From Alphaproteobacteria bacterium (lineage in GTDB: Bacteria; Pseudomonadota; Alphaproteobacteria; UBA9655): a stretch of DNA of 41,295 nucleotides. The stretch lies in contig JAIEPE010000014.1 in assembly GCA_019749915.1 (NCBI GenBank), positions 1-41,295 on the forward strand, in the 5' to 3' direction. Under the pieces are notes generated by a model. It had not been told where the DNA came from. It did not search any database and saw only the letters and a list, made by a program, of their open reading frames with translations. Every line of letters starts with the position of its first letter. Positions within the stretch are counted from its first letter, which is position 1. The translations under genes were made by a program, and so were the position numbers. Positions 32,101 to 40,939 of this stretch are shown here, piece by piece.

Positions 32101-34021
32101 GGGGATGGACGTGACCCGTGAAAAAATTACGGTTATCGGCATTGGTGATATGTCAGGAGATGTCTTCGGCAATGGAATGCTTCTCTCTCACCATTTAAAA
32201 CTTCAAGCTGCTTTTAGTCATTTACATATTTTCATAGATCCTGAACCTGATCCTGAAAAAAGTTATCAAGAACGAAAAAGACTTTTTAATCTCCCCCAAT
32301 CATCATGGGCTGATTATAATTCAGCCTTAATTTCCAAAGGAGGAGGCGTTTTTGACAGGAAAGCAAAGTCAATTTCTCTCACACCAGAAATAAAAAATCT
32401 CCTTGAAATTCATGAAAATCATTTAACTCCTTCCGAGTTAATCACTTATATTTTAAAGGCCTCTGTAGATCTAATTTGGTTTGGAGGCATTGGAACTTTT
32501 ATTAAAGCAAAAGGCGAAAATAATGCTGAGGTCGGTGACCGAGCTAATGATGCTGTTCGTATTAATGGCGTTGATGTTCGCGCGAAAATCATTGCTGAAG
32601 GAGCTAATTTAGCTGTCACTCAGCTGGGACGCATTGAATATGCAAAAAATGGAGGACGTATCAATACGGATGCCATTGATAATTCGGCAGGAGTCGATTG
32701 TTCTGACCATGAGGTTAACATCAAAATTCTCTTGAGCCAGGCTATGATGAATAACGGTTTGAAACTTGACAAACGGAATATTCTTCTCGAAGAAATGACT
32801 GATGATGTCTCACGGTTAGTTTTAAAAGATAATTTCTGGCAAAATCAAATTCTTAGTTTAGCACAGAGCCATGGATTAGCGCTTCTAGATGAACAAGCCC
32901 GTTTCATGAGAGATTTGGAAACTGAAGGAGTCCTTAACCGTGCTCTCGAAGGCTTGCCTGATGAAACAGAAATTGCTCGAAGAGCAGCAGACAGACAAGG
33001 TCTCACCCGTCCAGAACTTGCAGTCTTGCTAGCTTATTCAAAATTAGCTTTAAAACATCAACTTATGCAATCTGAGATTCCCGACTTACCCATCCTTCAT
33101 TCGCGTCTTCTAGGTTATTTTCCTGAAAGACTTCAATATGCTTACCGAGAAGAGATTATCGCTCACCCTTTAAGGCGAGAAATTACATCAACTCTTTTTA
33201 CCAATAGTATTGTCAACCGTATGGGAATTACCTTTATTTCTGAAATGAAACACCAAACAGGTAAAGAAGGGGCTGACGTTGCAAGAGCTTATTTGGTGGT
33301 CAGAGATATTCTCGATTTAGTCTCCCTTTGGCGCGATATAGAAACATTAGAAAACCTCCCTGTGACGACTCAAAATGAACTTATGCTCAGCATTTATCAA
33401 AACGTAAAAAGATATACGGATTGGTTCTTAAGGTTCATGAAAGAACATCACAGTGTGGAAGATACCATTGATCTTTTTAAGGAAAACATTGACACTTTAA
33501 AAGAAGAACTCAGTGCTCTCTTCACCCCACAACAACTGCAAGCCTATAGTGATAAATGTGATGAATATGAACATATTGGTCTTTCAACAAGTTTAAGTGA
33601 ACGACTCGTTATCTTGGAACCACTTATCTCTGGGCCAGATATGGTTGTTCTTAGCAAGGATACAAAGCAAGAGATTCAATTGGTAGCACGCGTTTATTTT
33701 TCCCTCAGTCAACAACTTGGATTTGATTGGCTCAGAAAAACAGCTCGTTCTCTTTCGGGTGATACTCATTGGCAACAAGGAGCCGCTAATGCTCTGATTG
33801 AAGATTTATATGCAACACAAAAAATCCTCGCCTATAAAATTTTGACAAATCAAAAATCCCCGGATGAGTTTTTCATGGAAGACGGAACCCTCATCAAGGA
33901 GATCCTCTATAGCTCTAATATTGAATCGACTTTATTTGATCTCATGAATGCTTCAACAGTGGATTTCGCCATGATGACAGTTATCAATCAACGCCTGCGA
34001 ACACTTGCACAAGCCTCATGA
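29180..34021 (+). CDS. gdhB: NAD-dependent glutamate dehydrogenase, large (180 kDa) type
   Basis: At 1613 residues this is the large NAD-specific glutamate dehydrogenase, which oxidises glutamate to 2-oxoglutarate and ammonia and so feeds amino acids into the TCA cycle. The N-terminal half (about residues 1-700) holds ACT-like regulatory regions (FLVDSVAGAINSLGYSIHLIVHPV). The catalytic part has HLRGGKVARGGIRWSDR with the substrate-binding Lys, MKAQTVKNAVIVPVGSKGGFV, IGIGDMSGDVFGNGML for the dinucleotide fold, and AEGANLAVTQLGRIEYA. AGAAGGAATC precedes the ATG. This form is typical of alphaproteobacteria, including host-dependent ones. hemW overlaps its stop by 4 bp. The gene symbol follows common use and may vary. 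Confidence 0.97.
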   Translation: MVKKDLTVQEQKEAILTSIAKKISHKVAPPYKIAAETFAKLFYGNVSLEDLRETSLDALVNSTYEMWQFSLIRKPDQPKIKCFVEREKLNGTYVSQTIIELINDNKPFLVDSVAGAINSLGYSIHLIVHPVMQVERDTSHHLKKVFNRTQETKKGSYESFIRCEILGPSSPEKLKILKQEIERSLEDVEASVEDWQPMRKRLENAIINLKKNPPPISKEALKESIYFLEWIENNHFTFLGYCEYSISKEKGQHHRIFAPGKGLGILKSSPKQELSHIFEGVQLNLTVWNFITDQDPLILTKTTQVSLVHRRDPMDSITIKHFDNDGKVIGFYQFVGLFTSVAYNQSAQEIPLLRRKISRTLKRSGFDEQWHDGKTLLHILESFPRDELFQASEDWLFETSMAILQLQNRQRLTLFIRPDKFARFVTCLVYVPRDRYDSELRKKIGDVLEKDLNGKITNWQVQLGELAFARIHFSIRILQKQPLSYDVKAIENDLSEATLTWRDSLQKALFKVKGEEKGLQLFEKYGMSFSKGYQEKFPAQEAGFDINEIESAFSTSGLKASLGYADGEERNKLKFKIYSVEGPVSLSNVLPVLENMNMHVLSELPFLVTLPNNEKAWIHDFELETREGDKADLEHIRENFLSGFNHVWQNEVENDGFNRLIVRANFTWRECQLIRAYAKYLRQLQVTFSQAYMEEVLANHPLICRMLIQLYTFQFCPDCKEDRDSARNEILKRIFSHLEDVINLDEDRILRKFVNMLMSTLRTNYYQLENNLPKSYLSFKIDCKEIDEMPLPRPLYEIFVYSPRVEAIHLRGGKVARGGIRWSDRREDFRTEVLGLMKAQTVKNAVIVPVGSKGGFVLKQLPAPEDREALKQEVISCYKTMICGLLDLTDNIIDKDIVSPPNLIKRDDDDPYLVVAADKGTSSFSDFANQLAADYHFWLGDAFASGGSSGYDHKKMGITSKGAWESVKRHFREMGMDVTREKITVIGIGDMSGDVFGNGMLLSHHLKLQAAFSHLHIFIDPEPDPEKSYQERKRLFNLPQSSWADYNSALISKGGGVFDRKAKSISLTPEIKNLLEIHENHLTPSELITYILKASVDLIWFGGIGTFIKAKGENNAEVGDRANDAVRINGVDVRAKIIAEGANLAVTQLGRIEYAKNGGRINTDAIDNSAGVDCSDHEVNIKILLSQAMMNNGLKLDKRNILLEEMTDDVSRLVLKDNFWQNQILSLAQSHGLALLDEQARFMRDLETEGVLNRALEGLPDETEIARRAADRQGLTRPELAVLLAYSKLALKHQLMQSEIPDLPILHSRLLGYFPERLQYAYREEIIAHPLRREITSTLFTNSIVNRMGITFISEMKHQTGKEGADVARAYLVVRDILDLVSLWRDIETLENLPVTTQNELMLSIYQNVKRYTDWFLRFMKEHHSVEDTIDLFKENIDTLKEELSALFTPQQLQAYSDKCDEYEHIGLSTSLSERLVILEPLISGPDMVVLSKDTKQEIQLVARVYFSLSQQLGFDWLRKTARSLSGDTHWQQGAANALIEDLYATQKILAYKILTNQKSPDEFFMEDGTLIKEILYSSNIESTLFDLMNASTVDFAMMTVINQRLRTLAQAS

Positions 34022-35196
34022 CAAAGTCCTTTGGCCTTTATATTCATTGGCCTTTTTGTTTATCAAAGTGCCCTTACTGTGATTTTAACAGCCATGTTCG
34101 GGAAAATATCGACCAAGCACGCTGGCAAAAGGCTCTCTTGAACGAGCTAGAAAATACAGTTCAAACCTATGAAAATGGTGTTCTAGGGAGCATTTTCTTT
34201 GGAGGAGGCACCCCTTCCCTCATGGAACCTGACACTGTTGAGCTCCTAATTGAGAAGGCAAAAATTCTTTTCCCTTATTCAGAGACCCTAGAAGTCACCC
34301 TGGAAGCCAATCCCAGCACAGTTGAATCATCTCGCTTTAAGGCATTTTCTGAAGCGGGCGTAAACCGCCTTTCCTTAGGGATCCAGTCCTTAGAGGATAA
34401 AGCTCTCACTTTTCTGAGAAGACGACATTCGTCAAAAGAAGCTCTCCAGGCTTTAGAAATTTCAGCAATCTATTTTCCCAGATTTTCCTTTGACTTAATT
34501 TATGCTCGCCCTGAGCAAACTCCTGAAGACTGGAAAAATGAATTGAAAAAAGCCTTATCTTACGCCAAAGGCCATCTCTCATTATATCAACTTACAATTG
34601 AACCTCAGACAGCATTTGCAACTCGTCTGGCTCGAGGGGAGAAAATGACTCTTGAAGAGGAACCTTCTGCCTATTTATATGAATTAACGGAAGAAATCAT
34701 GGAGAGAGCGGGACTGCCTCCTTACGAAATCTCAAATTATGCAGCACCTTCAGAGGAATGTTTTCACAATCTCATCTATTGGCATTTTGAAGATTACGTA
34801 GGTATTGGCCCTGGAGCTCACGGTAGGATTACTCTAGGAAAAAATAAATATGCTACCTCTCGTTATAAAGCACCAGAAACTTGGCTTAGGGAAGTTGAAA
34901 AAAATGGCCATGGTCTTGAGATTTTTCAAAAACTTTCCCCTTTAGAAAAGCTTCAGGAATTTACCTTGATGAATTTAAGACTTACCCAAGGCCTTAGTTT
35001 GAGTCGCCTTAAGAAAGAAACAGGATTAGAGAGGGGAGAGGCCTATTGTGATAAGAATTTAAAATTTTTAGAAGACGAAGGCCTTTTAACCGTCACTGCA
35101 ACCCATCTTATTCCCACTTTTGAAGGAAGACTTCGCTTGAATGGATTGATTTCCTTTATTCTTAAAAAGTCTGTGGAGCAGGACTTAGAGTCTTAA
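34018..35196 (+). CDS. hemW: HemW-like radical SAM heme chaperone
   Basis: A 392-residue radical SAM protein. The cluster motif is C-x3-C-x2-C in CLSKCPYCDFNSHV near residue 14; FFGGGTPSLM, NRLSLGIQSLEDKAL and ISNYAAP with ECFHNLIYWHFEDYVGIGPGAHG follow, all HemW hallmarks. Earlier annotated as coproporphyrinogen III oxidase-like, HemW binds heme and is thought to insert it into respiratory proteins. The ATG overlaps the glutamate dehydrogenase stop (ATGA). The last 35 bases overlap the convergent LpoA-like gene. Confidence 0.94.
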   Translation: MTKSFGLYIHWPFCLSKCPYCDFNSHVRENIDQARWQKALLNELENTVQTYENGVLGSIFFGGGTPSLMEPDTVELLIEKAKILFPYSETLEVTLEANPSTVESSRFKAFSEAGVNRLSLGIQSLEDKALTFLRRRHSSKEALQALEISAIYFPRFSFDLIYARPEQTPEDWKNELKKALSYAKGHLSLYQLTIEPQTAFATRLARGEKMTLEEEPSAYLYELTEEIMERAGLPPYEISNYAAPSEECFHNLIYWHFEDYVGIGPGAHGRITLGKNKYATSRYKAPETWLREVEKNGHGLEIFQKLSPLEKLQEFTLMNLRLTQGLSLSRLKKETGLERGEAYCDKNLKFLEDEGLLTVTATHLIPTFEGRLRLNGLISFILKKSVEQDLES

Positions 35197-36334
35197 AACC
35201 ATCTGGTGTTACCTCAAGAATAGCAAGCCCCCTTTCATTAAACCCTTGAGGTGTTAAACGAAACAACCCATCTACACCTGCAAACCCTTGTAAAAAAGTA
35301 AGGTTCTGTACGGAATATCCTTTTTCAGAAAGAGCCACACTTAAAGCTACAGCATCATAGGCAAGACTTGCAATGCGAGGAGGCCTATATCCATAAGCTT
35401 TTTGAAAACGTGATTCAAAAAGTTTCTGTTCTTGTGGATTTGGAGACGCAAAGAAACCTTCTTTAAAAGTAGAGGCAAGTTGAAGAGTCTCAGGGGTATC
35501 CCATTGTCCACTTCCCAAAATGATTAAGGGCATTTCAGGAGAAAGGAGATTTATAAGATGAGAAAGGTTTTCTCCCCCTTCTGGGATAAAAAGAGCCTGA
35601 ACCCCTTTCGACTTATATAAGGTGACATCTTCTAAAAGGCGAGCATTACCTGGATTGCCCTCTAATAGATCCCCTTTTGAATAATGGGTCGTGCCCAAAA
35701 GTTCAATTTTTCCCTGAACTTCAAGTTGCTTTAAAGTTTGATCAATGAGTTTCCCATAATCATCTTCGGGCGTTAGAGCTGCAAACTTTGAAATTCCTTT
35801 CCCCTTTGCAAATTCAGCCACACGGATAACTTGTTGGGAAGGAATAAATCCTAAAATAAAAACACCATTACCTGCGACCCTCTGATTGGTTGAAAAGGCA
35901 ATAAGACTAACATTTCGGGAAGCAACTAAGGGTTTTATAGCTTCAACTTCTGGCGAAAACACAGGCCCTAAAAGAAGCTCAGCTCCTTCATTTAAAGCAT
36001 TCAGAGCCGCTTGATGCGCCCCTCCCTGATTTGTATCCTGAGGCAAAAGAACAATGGAAGAAGAAGGGCCTACTTCAAATAAAGCCAATTCAGCTGCTTG
36101 GAGCAATCCCTTACCTAAATCAGCTTGAGATCCTGTAAGCGGAAGTAATAGTCCTATCTTGTGGGTAAGAGGTTCTTTCACAATAGATGAAGGAGGTGGA
36201 GCTATAGATTTTTTTGTAGGGAGAGGTGCTGAAGGTTTTGAGGTCACAACAGTTTTTAAAGGTTGCTCATGACCGCACGAGGTAAGGCTTACTAAAAGAA
36301 TGCCCCACATAAAAAACCACAACATTCTTGTCAT
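35162..36334 (-). CDS. Penicillin-binding protein activator (LpoA-like) lipoprotein
   Basis: A 390-residue lipoprotein with a signal peptide and lipobox LTSC (Cys at residue 20), then a Pro/Ser/Lys-rich linker to about residue 55. The remainder is a type 1 periplasmic binding fold: HKIGLLLPLTGSQADLGKGLLQAAELAL, ALNALNEGAELLLGPVFSPEVEAI, PLIILGSGQWDTPETL, and YGYRPPRIASLAYDAVALS. This resembles the C-terminal domain of LpoA, an outer-membrane activator of peptidoglycan synthase PBP1a; the N-terminal TPR domain of gammaproteobacterial LpoA is absent, as in alphaproteobacterial relatives. It is divergent from rsmI with a 67-bp gap, a conserved neighbourhood. Confidence 0.88.
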   Translation of the reverse strand: MTRMLWFFMWGILLVSLTSCGHEQPLKTVVTSKPSAPLPTKKSIAPPPSSIVKEPLTHKIGLLLPLTGSQADLGKGLLQAAELALFEVGPSSSIVLLPQDTNQGGAHQAALNALNEGAELLLGPVFSPEVEAIKPLVASRNVSLIAFSTNQRVAGNGVFILGFIPSQQVIRVAEFAKGKGISKFAALTPEDDYGKLIDQTLKQLEVQGKIELLGTTHYSKGDLLEGNPGNARLLEDVTLYKSKGVQALFIPEGGENLSHLINLLSPEMPLIILGSGQWDTPETLQLASTFKEGFFASPNPQEQKLFESRFQKAYGYRPPRIASLAYDAVALSVALSEKGYSVQNLTFLQGFAGVDGLFRLTPQGFNERGLAILEVTPDGFKTLSPAPQTF

Positions 36335-36401
36335 TCCTAATCTCCCGTGTTGAAATAGGTTTCTAAAATATAAATACTATTTTCTCTAACATGAGTAAAT
36401 C

Positions 36402-37235
36402 ATGCTTTACCTTATAGCAACACCCATCGGTAATTTAAAAGACATCACCTTAAGAGCTCTTGAGGTTTTAAAAGAGGTGGATATCATTGCCTGTGAAGAC
36501 AAGCGGGTTTCATCAAAGCTTCTACATCATTATGGCATTTCAAAAGCACTTTTTTCTTATCATGACCATAATGCTGACCAAGTGCGTCCTCGCCTCCTTT
36601 CTTTTTTAAAAGAGGGAAAAAAAGTCGCTTACATTACGGATGGAGGTATGCCTCTCATTTCAGATCCTGGATTTAAACTTGTAAGAACTTGCCAGATAGA
36701 AAATCTACCTTACACGGTTCTACCAGGCGCTTCTGCGCCTTTAATGGCTTTATGCCTTTCAGGGTTTTCCCCAGATCGTTTTTACTTTAGTGGTTTTTTA
36801 CCTCCAAAAACCACCGCTCGAAGCAGTGCTTTGGAAGCTTTAAAAAACATGACCGTTACACTTATTTTTTTTGAATCCCCAAAAAGACTTGTGTCTTTTT
36901 TAAAGGATGCACAAAAGATTTTTGGAGATCGAGAGGGTGCTATATGCCGCGAAATGACAAAACTCTATGAAGAAGTTCAAAGAGGGCCTTTATCATCGCT
37001 TATTCAACATTATGAAGTGACTCCCCCCCGTGGAGAGATTGTAGCTCTGATTGAGGGGGCCTCCTCACTTTCTACTTTATCAGAAGGAGAATTTGAGGCA
37101 CATTTAGAAAAAGCACTAAAAACTTCCACTGTTAAGGAAGCCGTAGACATGGTTTCGAAAGCTTTTGGACGCTCAAAACGTGAGGTATATCAACGTGCCC
37201 TTTCCCTTAAAGAAAAGAAAGAAAGCATATCTTAA
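36402..37235 (+). CDS. rsmI: 16S rRNA (cytidine-1402-2'-O)-methyltransferase RsmI
   Basis: A 277-residue methyltransferase for the 2'-O position of C1402 in 16S rRNA. Seen: LYLIATPIGNLKDITLRAL at the N-terminus, DIIACEDKRVSSKLLHHYGI, YITDGGMPLISDPGFKLV, LPGASAPLMALCLSGF, and FYFSGFLPPK, then a Lys/Ser-rich C-terminal helical tail. It starts directly with the conserved motif, with no strong ribosome binding site before the ATG. yraN begins inside its end. Confidence 0.96.
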   Translation: MLYLIATPIGNLKDITLRALEVLKEVDIIACEDKRVSSKLLHHYGISKALFSYHDHNADQVRPRLLSFLKEGKKVAYITDGGMPLISDPGFKLVRTCQIENLPYTVLPGASAPLMALCLSGFSPDRFYFSGFLPPKTTARSSALEALKNMTVTLIFFESPKRLVSFLKDAQKIFGDREGAICREMTKLYEEVQRGPLSSLIQHYEVTPPRGEIVALIEGASSLSTLSEGEFEAHLEKALKTSTVKEAVDMVSKAFGRSKREVYQRALSLKEKKESIS

Positions 37236-37557
37236 AGGGATTTGGGCTGAGAAAATTGCAGGCTTGTATCTTCAATTCAATGGATATACTATTTTAGAGA
37301 GGCGATTTAAAACACCTTTTGGTGAAATTGATTTGATTAGCCGAAAAGGTTCCTATATTGTAGCGGTAGAAGTAAAAACACGCGCAACCTATGAGAAAGC
37401 AGCTCTATCTATATCTCCGCGCCAAATGAGAAGGATTCAAAATTCTCTTTCATTTTATATAAAGCGCTGTTCTTCTCTTGATTTAAGGTTTGATGTCATT
37501 CTAATCTCTCCTTGGAAATGGCCCCATCATATTCAAGGAGCATGGTTCCCTCACTAA
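37195..37557 (+). CDS. yraN: YraN family (UPF0102) nuclease-like protein
   Basis: A 120-residue protein. Family motifs: AEKIAGLYLQFNGYTILERRFKTPFGEIDLI, with GEIDLI, and IVAVEVKTRATYEKA, the Holliday-junction-resolvase-like EVK. The GTG at 37195 is chosen because GAGGT lies at proper spacing; a TTG at 37165 would lengthen the overlap with rsmI from 41 to 71 bp. Function is not settled; genetically it lies beside rsmI in many bacteria. A late WKWPHHIQGAW is the usual end. Confidence 0.9.
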   Translation: MPFPLKKRKKAYLKGIWAEKIAGLYLQFNGYTILERRFKTPFGEIDLISRKGSYIVAVEVKTRATYEKAALSISPRQMRRIQNSLSFYIKRCSSLDLRFDVILISPWKWPHHIQGAWFPH

Positions 37558-37569
37558 ATGGAGAAATAA

Positions 37570-38142
37570 ATGTACAAAAAATATTCAATCCTTCTGCCTA
37601 TTTTACTTTCAGGCTGTGCAGTCCCCCTTGTTGGTGGTATTGGGAGTGTTGGAATGCATGCGGTTGAAGATCGTGGTTTGGGCGGCACATTTAGTGATGA
37701 GGCTCTTCAATTTACGATTCGTTCAAAACTTTGTGGAGAAGTTCCTAATTGTCATGTTATTGACATGACTGTCTATAAGGCTCGGGTTTTGATGACAGGC
37801 GTCGTTGAAAGTTCTCAAGTCAAAGCTGATATCATCCGTGTTGCTAAAAGCGTTGAAGGCGTTAAAGAAGTCATAGATGGGTTAAACGTTGAAGGACAAG
37901 ATACCTTTGCTGAATATGTTCGAGATGGCTGGATCACAACAAAACTAAAATCGGCATTATATTCTGAAGATGAAGTTTATGCTCCTAATTATACTATTAC
38001 AACTTTTGATAGGGTTGTTTACATTTTTGGAACAGCAGGATCAAATGAAGAAATGCAAATCGTGATCAACAATGCGTCTGATATTACAGGCGTTAAAAGA
38101 GTGGTTAATTTAATAGAAGTTAAAACTAACATAGCCAAATAA
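37570..38142 (+). CDS. BON-domain lipoprotein (DolP/OsmY-like)
   Basis: A 190-residue lipoprotein: signal peptide with lipobox LSGC (Cys16), then two BON domains (about residues 45-115 and 120-188). The first has DMTVYKARVLMTGVVESSQVKADIIR with SVEGVKEVIDGL; the second YTITTFDRVVYIFGTAG with ITGVKRVVNLIEV. This layout matches DolP (YraP), which supports outer-membrane integrity. It follows yraN after 12 bp with GGAG before the ATG; rsmI-yraN-dolP order is shared with many proteobacteria. Confidence 0.92.
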   Translation: MYKKYSILLPILLSGCAVPLVGGIGSVGMHAVEDRGLGGTFSDEALQFTIRSKLCGEVPNCHVIDMTVYKARVLMTGVVESSQVKADIIRVAKSVEGVKEVIDGLNVEGQDTFAEYVRDGWITTKLKSALYSEDEVYAPNYTITTFDRVVYIFGTAGSNEEMQIVINNASDITGVKRVVNLIEVKTNIAK

Positions 38143-38161
38143 ACATAAAAACGGGGGTGGC

Positions 38162-39679
38162 ATGTTTTCACGGCTCAATACGGTTTCCTTTCAAGGCGTA
38201 GACGTCATCACCATTGATGTGCAGGTCAAAATTTCCTCAGGCATGCCTCATTTTTCTATTGTAGGTTTGCCTGATAAAGCTGTTGCAGAATCAAGGGAGC
38301 GCGTCAGGTCAGCTTTTCATTCTATGGGACTTTCGCTACCCTACCAACGCATTACTGTAAATCTAGCTCCTGCCGATGTGCAAAAAGAAGGAAGTCACTA
38401 TGACCTTCCCATTGCCTTAGGTCTTCTCGCCGTTATGAAGGTCATTCCTTCTGATTCCATTGCAGATTATATTGTTTTAGGAGAACTTTCTCTTGATGGC
38501 CGTATTGCTCCTATTTCTGGAGTCTTGCCCGCAGCTATTCATGCTGTCTCTCTTGGAAAAGGAATCATCTGCCCCAAGGTTTGCGGAGGAGAAGCGGCCT
38601 GGGCAGGAGATATTAATATTCTAGCTGCTAATACTCTCCTTTCCCTTCTCAATCACTTTAAAGGAACCCAAGTTCTTTCTCCACCGGAAGCTATCATGGA
38701 AGATGAAATGCCATGCACGCTTTTAGATCTTCGTGATGTTAAAGGTCAAGAGACGGGAAAAAGGGCCCTTGAGATTGCAGCTTCCGGAGGCCATAATTTA
38801 TTGATGCTTGGGCCTCCCGGCTCTGGAAAATCCATGTTAGCTGCCCGTCTTCCAGGAATTTTACCCCCCCTTACCCCCTCTGAAGCCTTAGAAGTGACGA
38901 TGATTCAAAGCTTAGCTGGACGGCTCAATGAAGGAAAATTAATCCGAACCCGTCCTTTCCGTGATCCTCATCATTCTGCTTCCATGCCTGCTCTTGTGGG
39001 AGGTGGACTTAAAGCTCAACCAGGAGAGATTTCTCTCGCCCATCATGGAGTTTTATTTTTAGATGAACTTCCCGAATTTGCCCGCGCAACCCTTGAAGCC
39101 CTCCGTCAACCTTTAGAATCTGGAAAAACAACCGTGGCAAGGGCCAATGCGCATGTCACTTATCCTTCACGCATTCAGCTCGTTGCGGCCATGAACCCTT
39201 GTCGGTGTGGATACATATCCGATACGAGTCGGGCCTGCTCGCGAGCTCCTAAATGTGCCATCGATTACCAAGCAAAAATCTCAGGTCCTCTCTTTGATCG
39301 TATTGATTTACATATTGATATTCCTGAAGTGTCGGCTGCTGATCTTACTTGCGTTTCAACAGGAGAGACCAGCGCTACAGTTGCAGAAAGAGTTAAAAAG
39401 GCCCGCACAAACCAGCAAATTCGCTATGAAGCATTCGAAACACCTTTTCGTCTTAATGCTCACATTGATGGCGAACTTTTAGAGAAAGTGGCCATGCCTG
39501 ACGATGCTGGCCAGAAAATATTAAAGGAAGCGGCTGAAAAATTTAAGCTTTCTGCACGGGGCTATCGACGTGTTTTACGGGTCGCCCGAACCCTTGCAGA
39601 TATGAATAATTCTCTCTCTGTTTCAGCAGAACATATTGCAGAGGCCTTAAACTATAGGCGATTGCATTTTGCAACTTAA
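38162..39679 (+). CDS. comM: YifB/ComM family Mg-chelatase-like AAA+ ATPase
   Basis: A 505-residue AAA+ protein. An N-terminal Lon-protease-like domain (MPHFSIVGLPDKAVAESRERV) is followed by Walker A GPPGSGKSML, Walker B VLFLDELPEF, a Cys-rich finger (NPCRCGY ... ACSRAPKC), SGPLFDRIDLHI with the arginine finger, and a C-terminal helical domain RGYRRVLRVARTLADM. In Vibrio, ComM is a helicase that extends homologous recombination of incoming DNA. Here a role in transformation is inference only. GGGGGTGG precedes the ATG. It ends the rsmI-to-comM cluster. Confidence 0.94.
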   Translation: MFSRLNTVSFQGVDVITIDVQVKISSGMPHFSIVGLPDKAVAESRERVRSAFHSMGLSLPYQRITVNLAPADVQKEGSHYDLPIALGLLAVMKVIPSDSIADYIVLGELSLDGRIAPISGVLPAAIHAVSLGKGIICPKVCGGEAAWAGDINILAANTLLSLLNHFKGTQVLSPPEAIMEDEMPCTLLDLRDVKGQETGKRALEIAASGGHNLLMLGPPGSGKSMLAARLPGILPPLTPSEALEVTMIQSLAGRLNEGKLIRTRPFRDPHHSASMPALVGGGLKAQPGEISLAHHGVLFLDELPEFARATLEALRQPLESGKTTVARANAHVTYPSRIQLVAAMNPCRCGYISDTSRACSRAPKCAIDYQAKISGPLFDRIDLHIDIPEVSAADLTCVSTGETSATVAERVKKARTNQQIRYEAFETPFRLNAHIDGELLEKVAMPDDAGQKILKEAAEKFKLSARGYRRVLRVARTLADMNNSLSVSAEHIAEALNYRRLHFAT

Positions 39680-39733
39680 TAGGTTGACCTGAAAGGACAT
39701 TAAGATTTGATTTGACAAAGCTTAAGAATTTAG

Positions 39734-39748
39734 AATTTATTATAAATT
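39734..39748. repeat. AT-rich inverted repeat between convergent genes
   Basis: AATTTAT-T-ATAAATT, a perfect 7-bp inverted repeat with a one-base centre, overlapping the stop of the ExoD-like gene. The loop is too small and the stem too AT-rich for a good terminator, but it is the only dyad between the two convergent genes. Confidence 0.25.
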
Positions 39749-40382
39749 ATGATGACAGATTTTTAATAAACAAAAGAGCTTCAATAGCATGTAGAGCCAA
39801 TACATAGATAAAAGACAAGTATACTATAAAACAAAGATAGCCTATAGAAATAAGAAACCCGTCCTTTTCTATCATTCCCATACTAAAGATCGCTAACAAA
39901 GCTCCAAAAATAAAATTGCTAAAAGGGATAGGAAGCATAAGTAAACAAGCTAAGAAAAGAATTGTGATGCCGTTTATAATTTTCATAAGGTGGTAAGTCA
40001 TAAAGGTTAATCTTGGCTTTGCTAGTCGCTCTAATTGAAGAACATAGGGTATCACTGCCGAGATTATCTCCGTAATTCTTGTATGAGAAATTGTTTTCTG
40101 GGCAATTCTCTTTGGTAACCAAATAGACTTCCTTCCCAAAATCATTTCAAAAGCAAGAATAACGATAGGAAAGCTAAAAACCACAGCAACGCCAGGTATA
40201 ACTGAAAATGGTAAAATGCTTGGTAAAGCAAAAAACAAAATGACTATGCCAAATGCTCGGTTGCCTAATGTGTGTAGAATATGTTGGTAGGTTAAGTCTC
40301 CGTTTAAATTTTTATTTTCAATAAACTTCATAAGAATTTCAGAAGAGCGTTTGGGAATTACCTTATGTTTTTTAAAGTGCAT
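39747..40382 (-). CDS. ExoD-like exopolysaccharide synthesis family membrane protein
   Basis: A 211-residue membrane protein with about four to five hydrophobic segments. The ExoD family pattern is seen in LTYQHILHTLGNRAFGIVILFFALPSILPFSVIPGVAVVFSFPIVILAFEMILG followed by the basic WLPKRIAQK and, later, LPIPFSNFIFGALLAIFSMGMIEKDGFLISIGY. ExoD was named from a Rhizobium alkali-sensitive exopolysaccharide mutant; its biochemical role is unknown. It is separated from neighbours and probably monocistronic. Confidence 0.88.
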   Translation of the reverse strand: MHFKKHKVIPKRSSEILMKFIENKNLNGDLTYQHILHTLGNRAFGIVILFFALPSILPFSVIPGVAVVFSFPIVILAFEMILGRKSIWLPKRIAQKTISHTRITEIISAVIPYVLQLERLAKPRLTFMTYHLMKIINGITILFLACLLMLPIPFSNFIFGALLAIFSMGMIEKDGFLISIGYLCFIVYLSFIYVLALHAIEALLFIKNLSS

Positions 40383-40939
40383 GAAGCCTTCTCACTCTCA
40401 TTAATGAATTAACGAATAATTATTTTTTATCTTTTTATACTTTATAAATACATATAAACCATAAGTTTTTAATTTTTTATTAAATTTCTGAAAAATAAAA
40501 ATATTAATATATCACTCTTCTTAACCGAATATGTCCCGGTAAATGCCAATTGTTGCAACAATTGCATAACGTCATTAATTTTTGAAAGATGTAAGACTGT
40601 GTATTGTTCAGAAAACAGCTTACTAACAGCAGGAAGTTGTTTTTACGATGCTGAAGAAGGTGGAATTATAACAGAAGCGACCATTTGTTTTGGCAGGCAT
40701 GGTAACTGCTTTTTAAAGCAAGCTAATATTAGAATGTTACTGGTTATCCAGGAGCTAAAGGTGGACAGTTATCCCAGAGGATATCGTCCAATGTTTAGCT
40801 GTGCATACCACGAGAAGAAGGGGAGAAGCTATATTTTCAGAGAGCTTTTCCCAATGACACAGGACGGTGGATACCGTATACTTCTATTAAACTTGCCTTA
40901 AGGTGAGCGAGTATAAAAATAATAATTTTATCAGGGATC
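40383..40939. other. AT-rich gap without convincing gene
   Basis: About 557 bp that separate the ExoD-like gene from the efflux gene. The left part (40400-40520) is very AT-rich. An 18-bp perfect palindrome lies at 40547-40564. From 40599 (GTG) to 40901 an open frame of 100 codons runs on the plus strand, ending 38 bp before the efflux gene; it has four cysteines in its first half but no ribosome binding site, signal peptide or family resemblance that I recognise, so I leave it uncalled. It could be a decayed gene. Confidence 0.4.
40547..40564. promoter_or_regulatory. Perfect 18-bp palindrome, candidate operator
   Basis: CAATTGTTGCAACAATTG is its own reverse complement. It lies about 380 bp upstream of the TolC/CzcC-type efflux gene and 165 bp upstream of the ExoD-like gene in the divergent gap. 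Length and symmetry fit a dimeric repressor site, but no regulator gene is in view and no second copy occurs in the window. Confidence 0.45.

Noticed and set aside
40599-40901. A 100-codon open frame before the efflux gene
   Set aside because: No ribosome binding site, GTG start, no family resemblance; in an AT-rich gap it may be a chance frame or a decayed gene.
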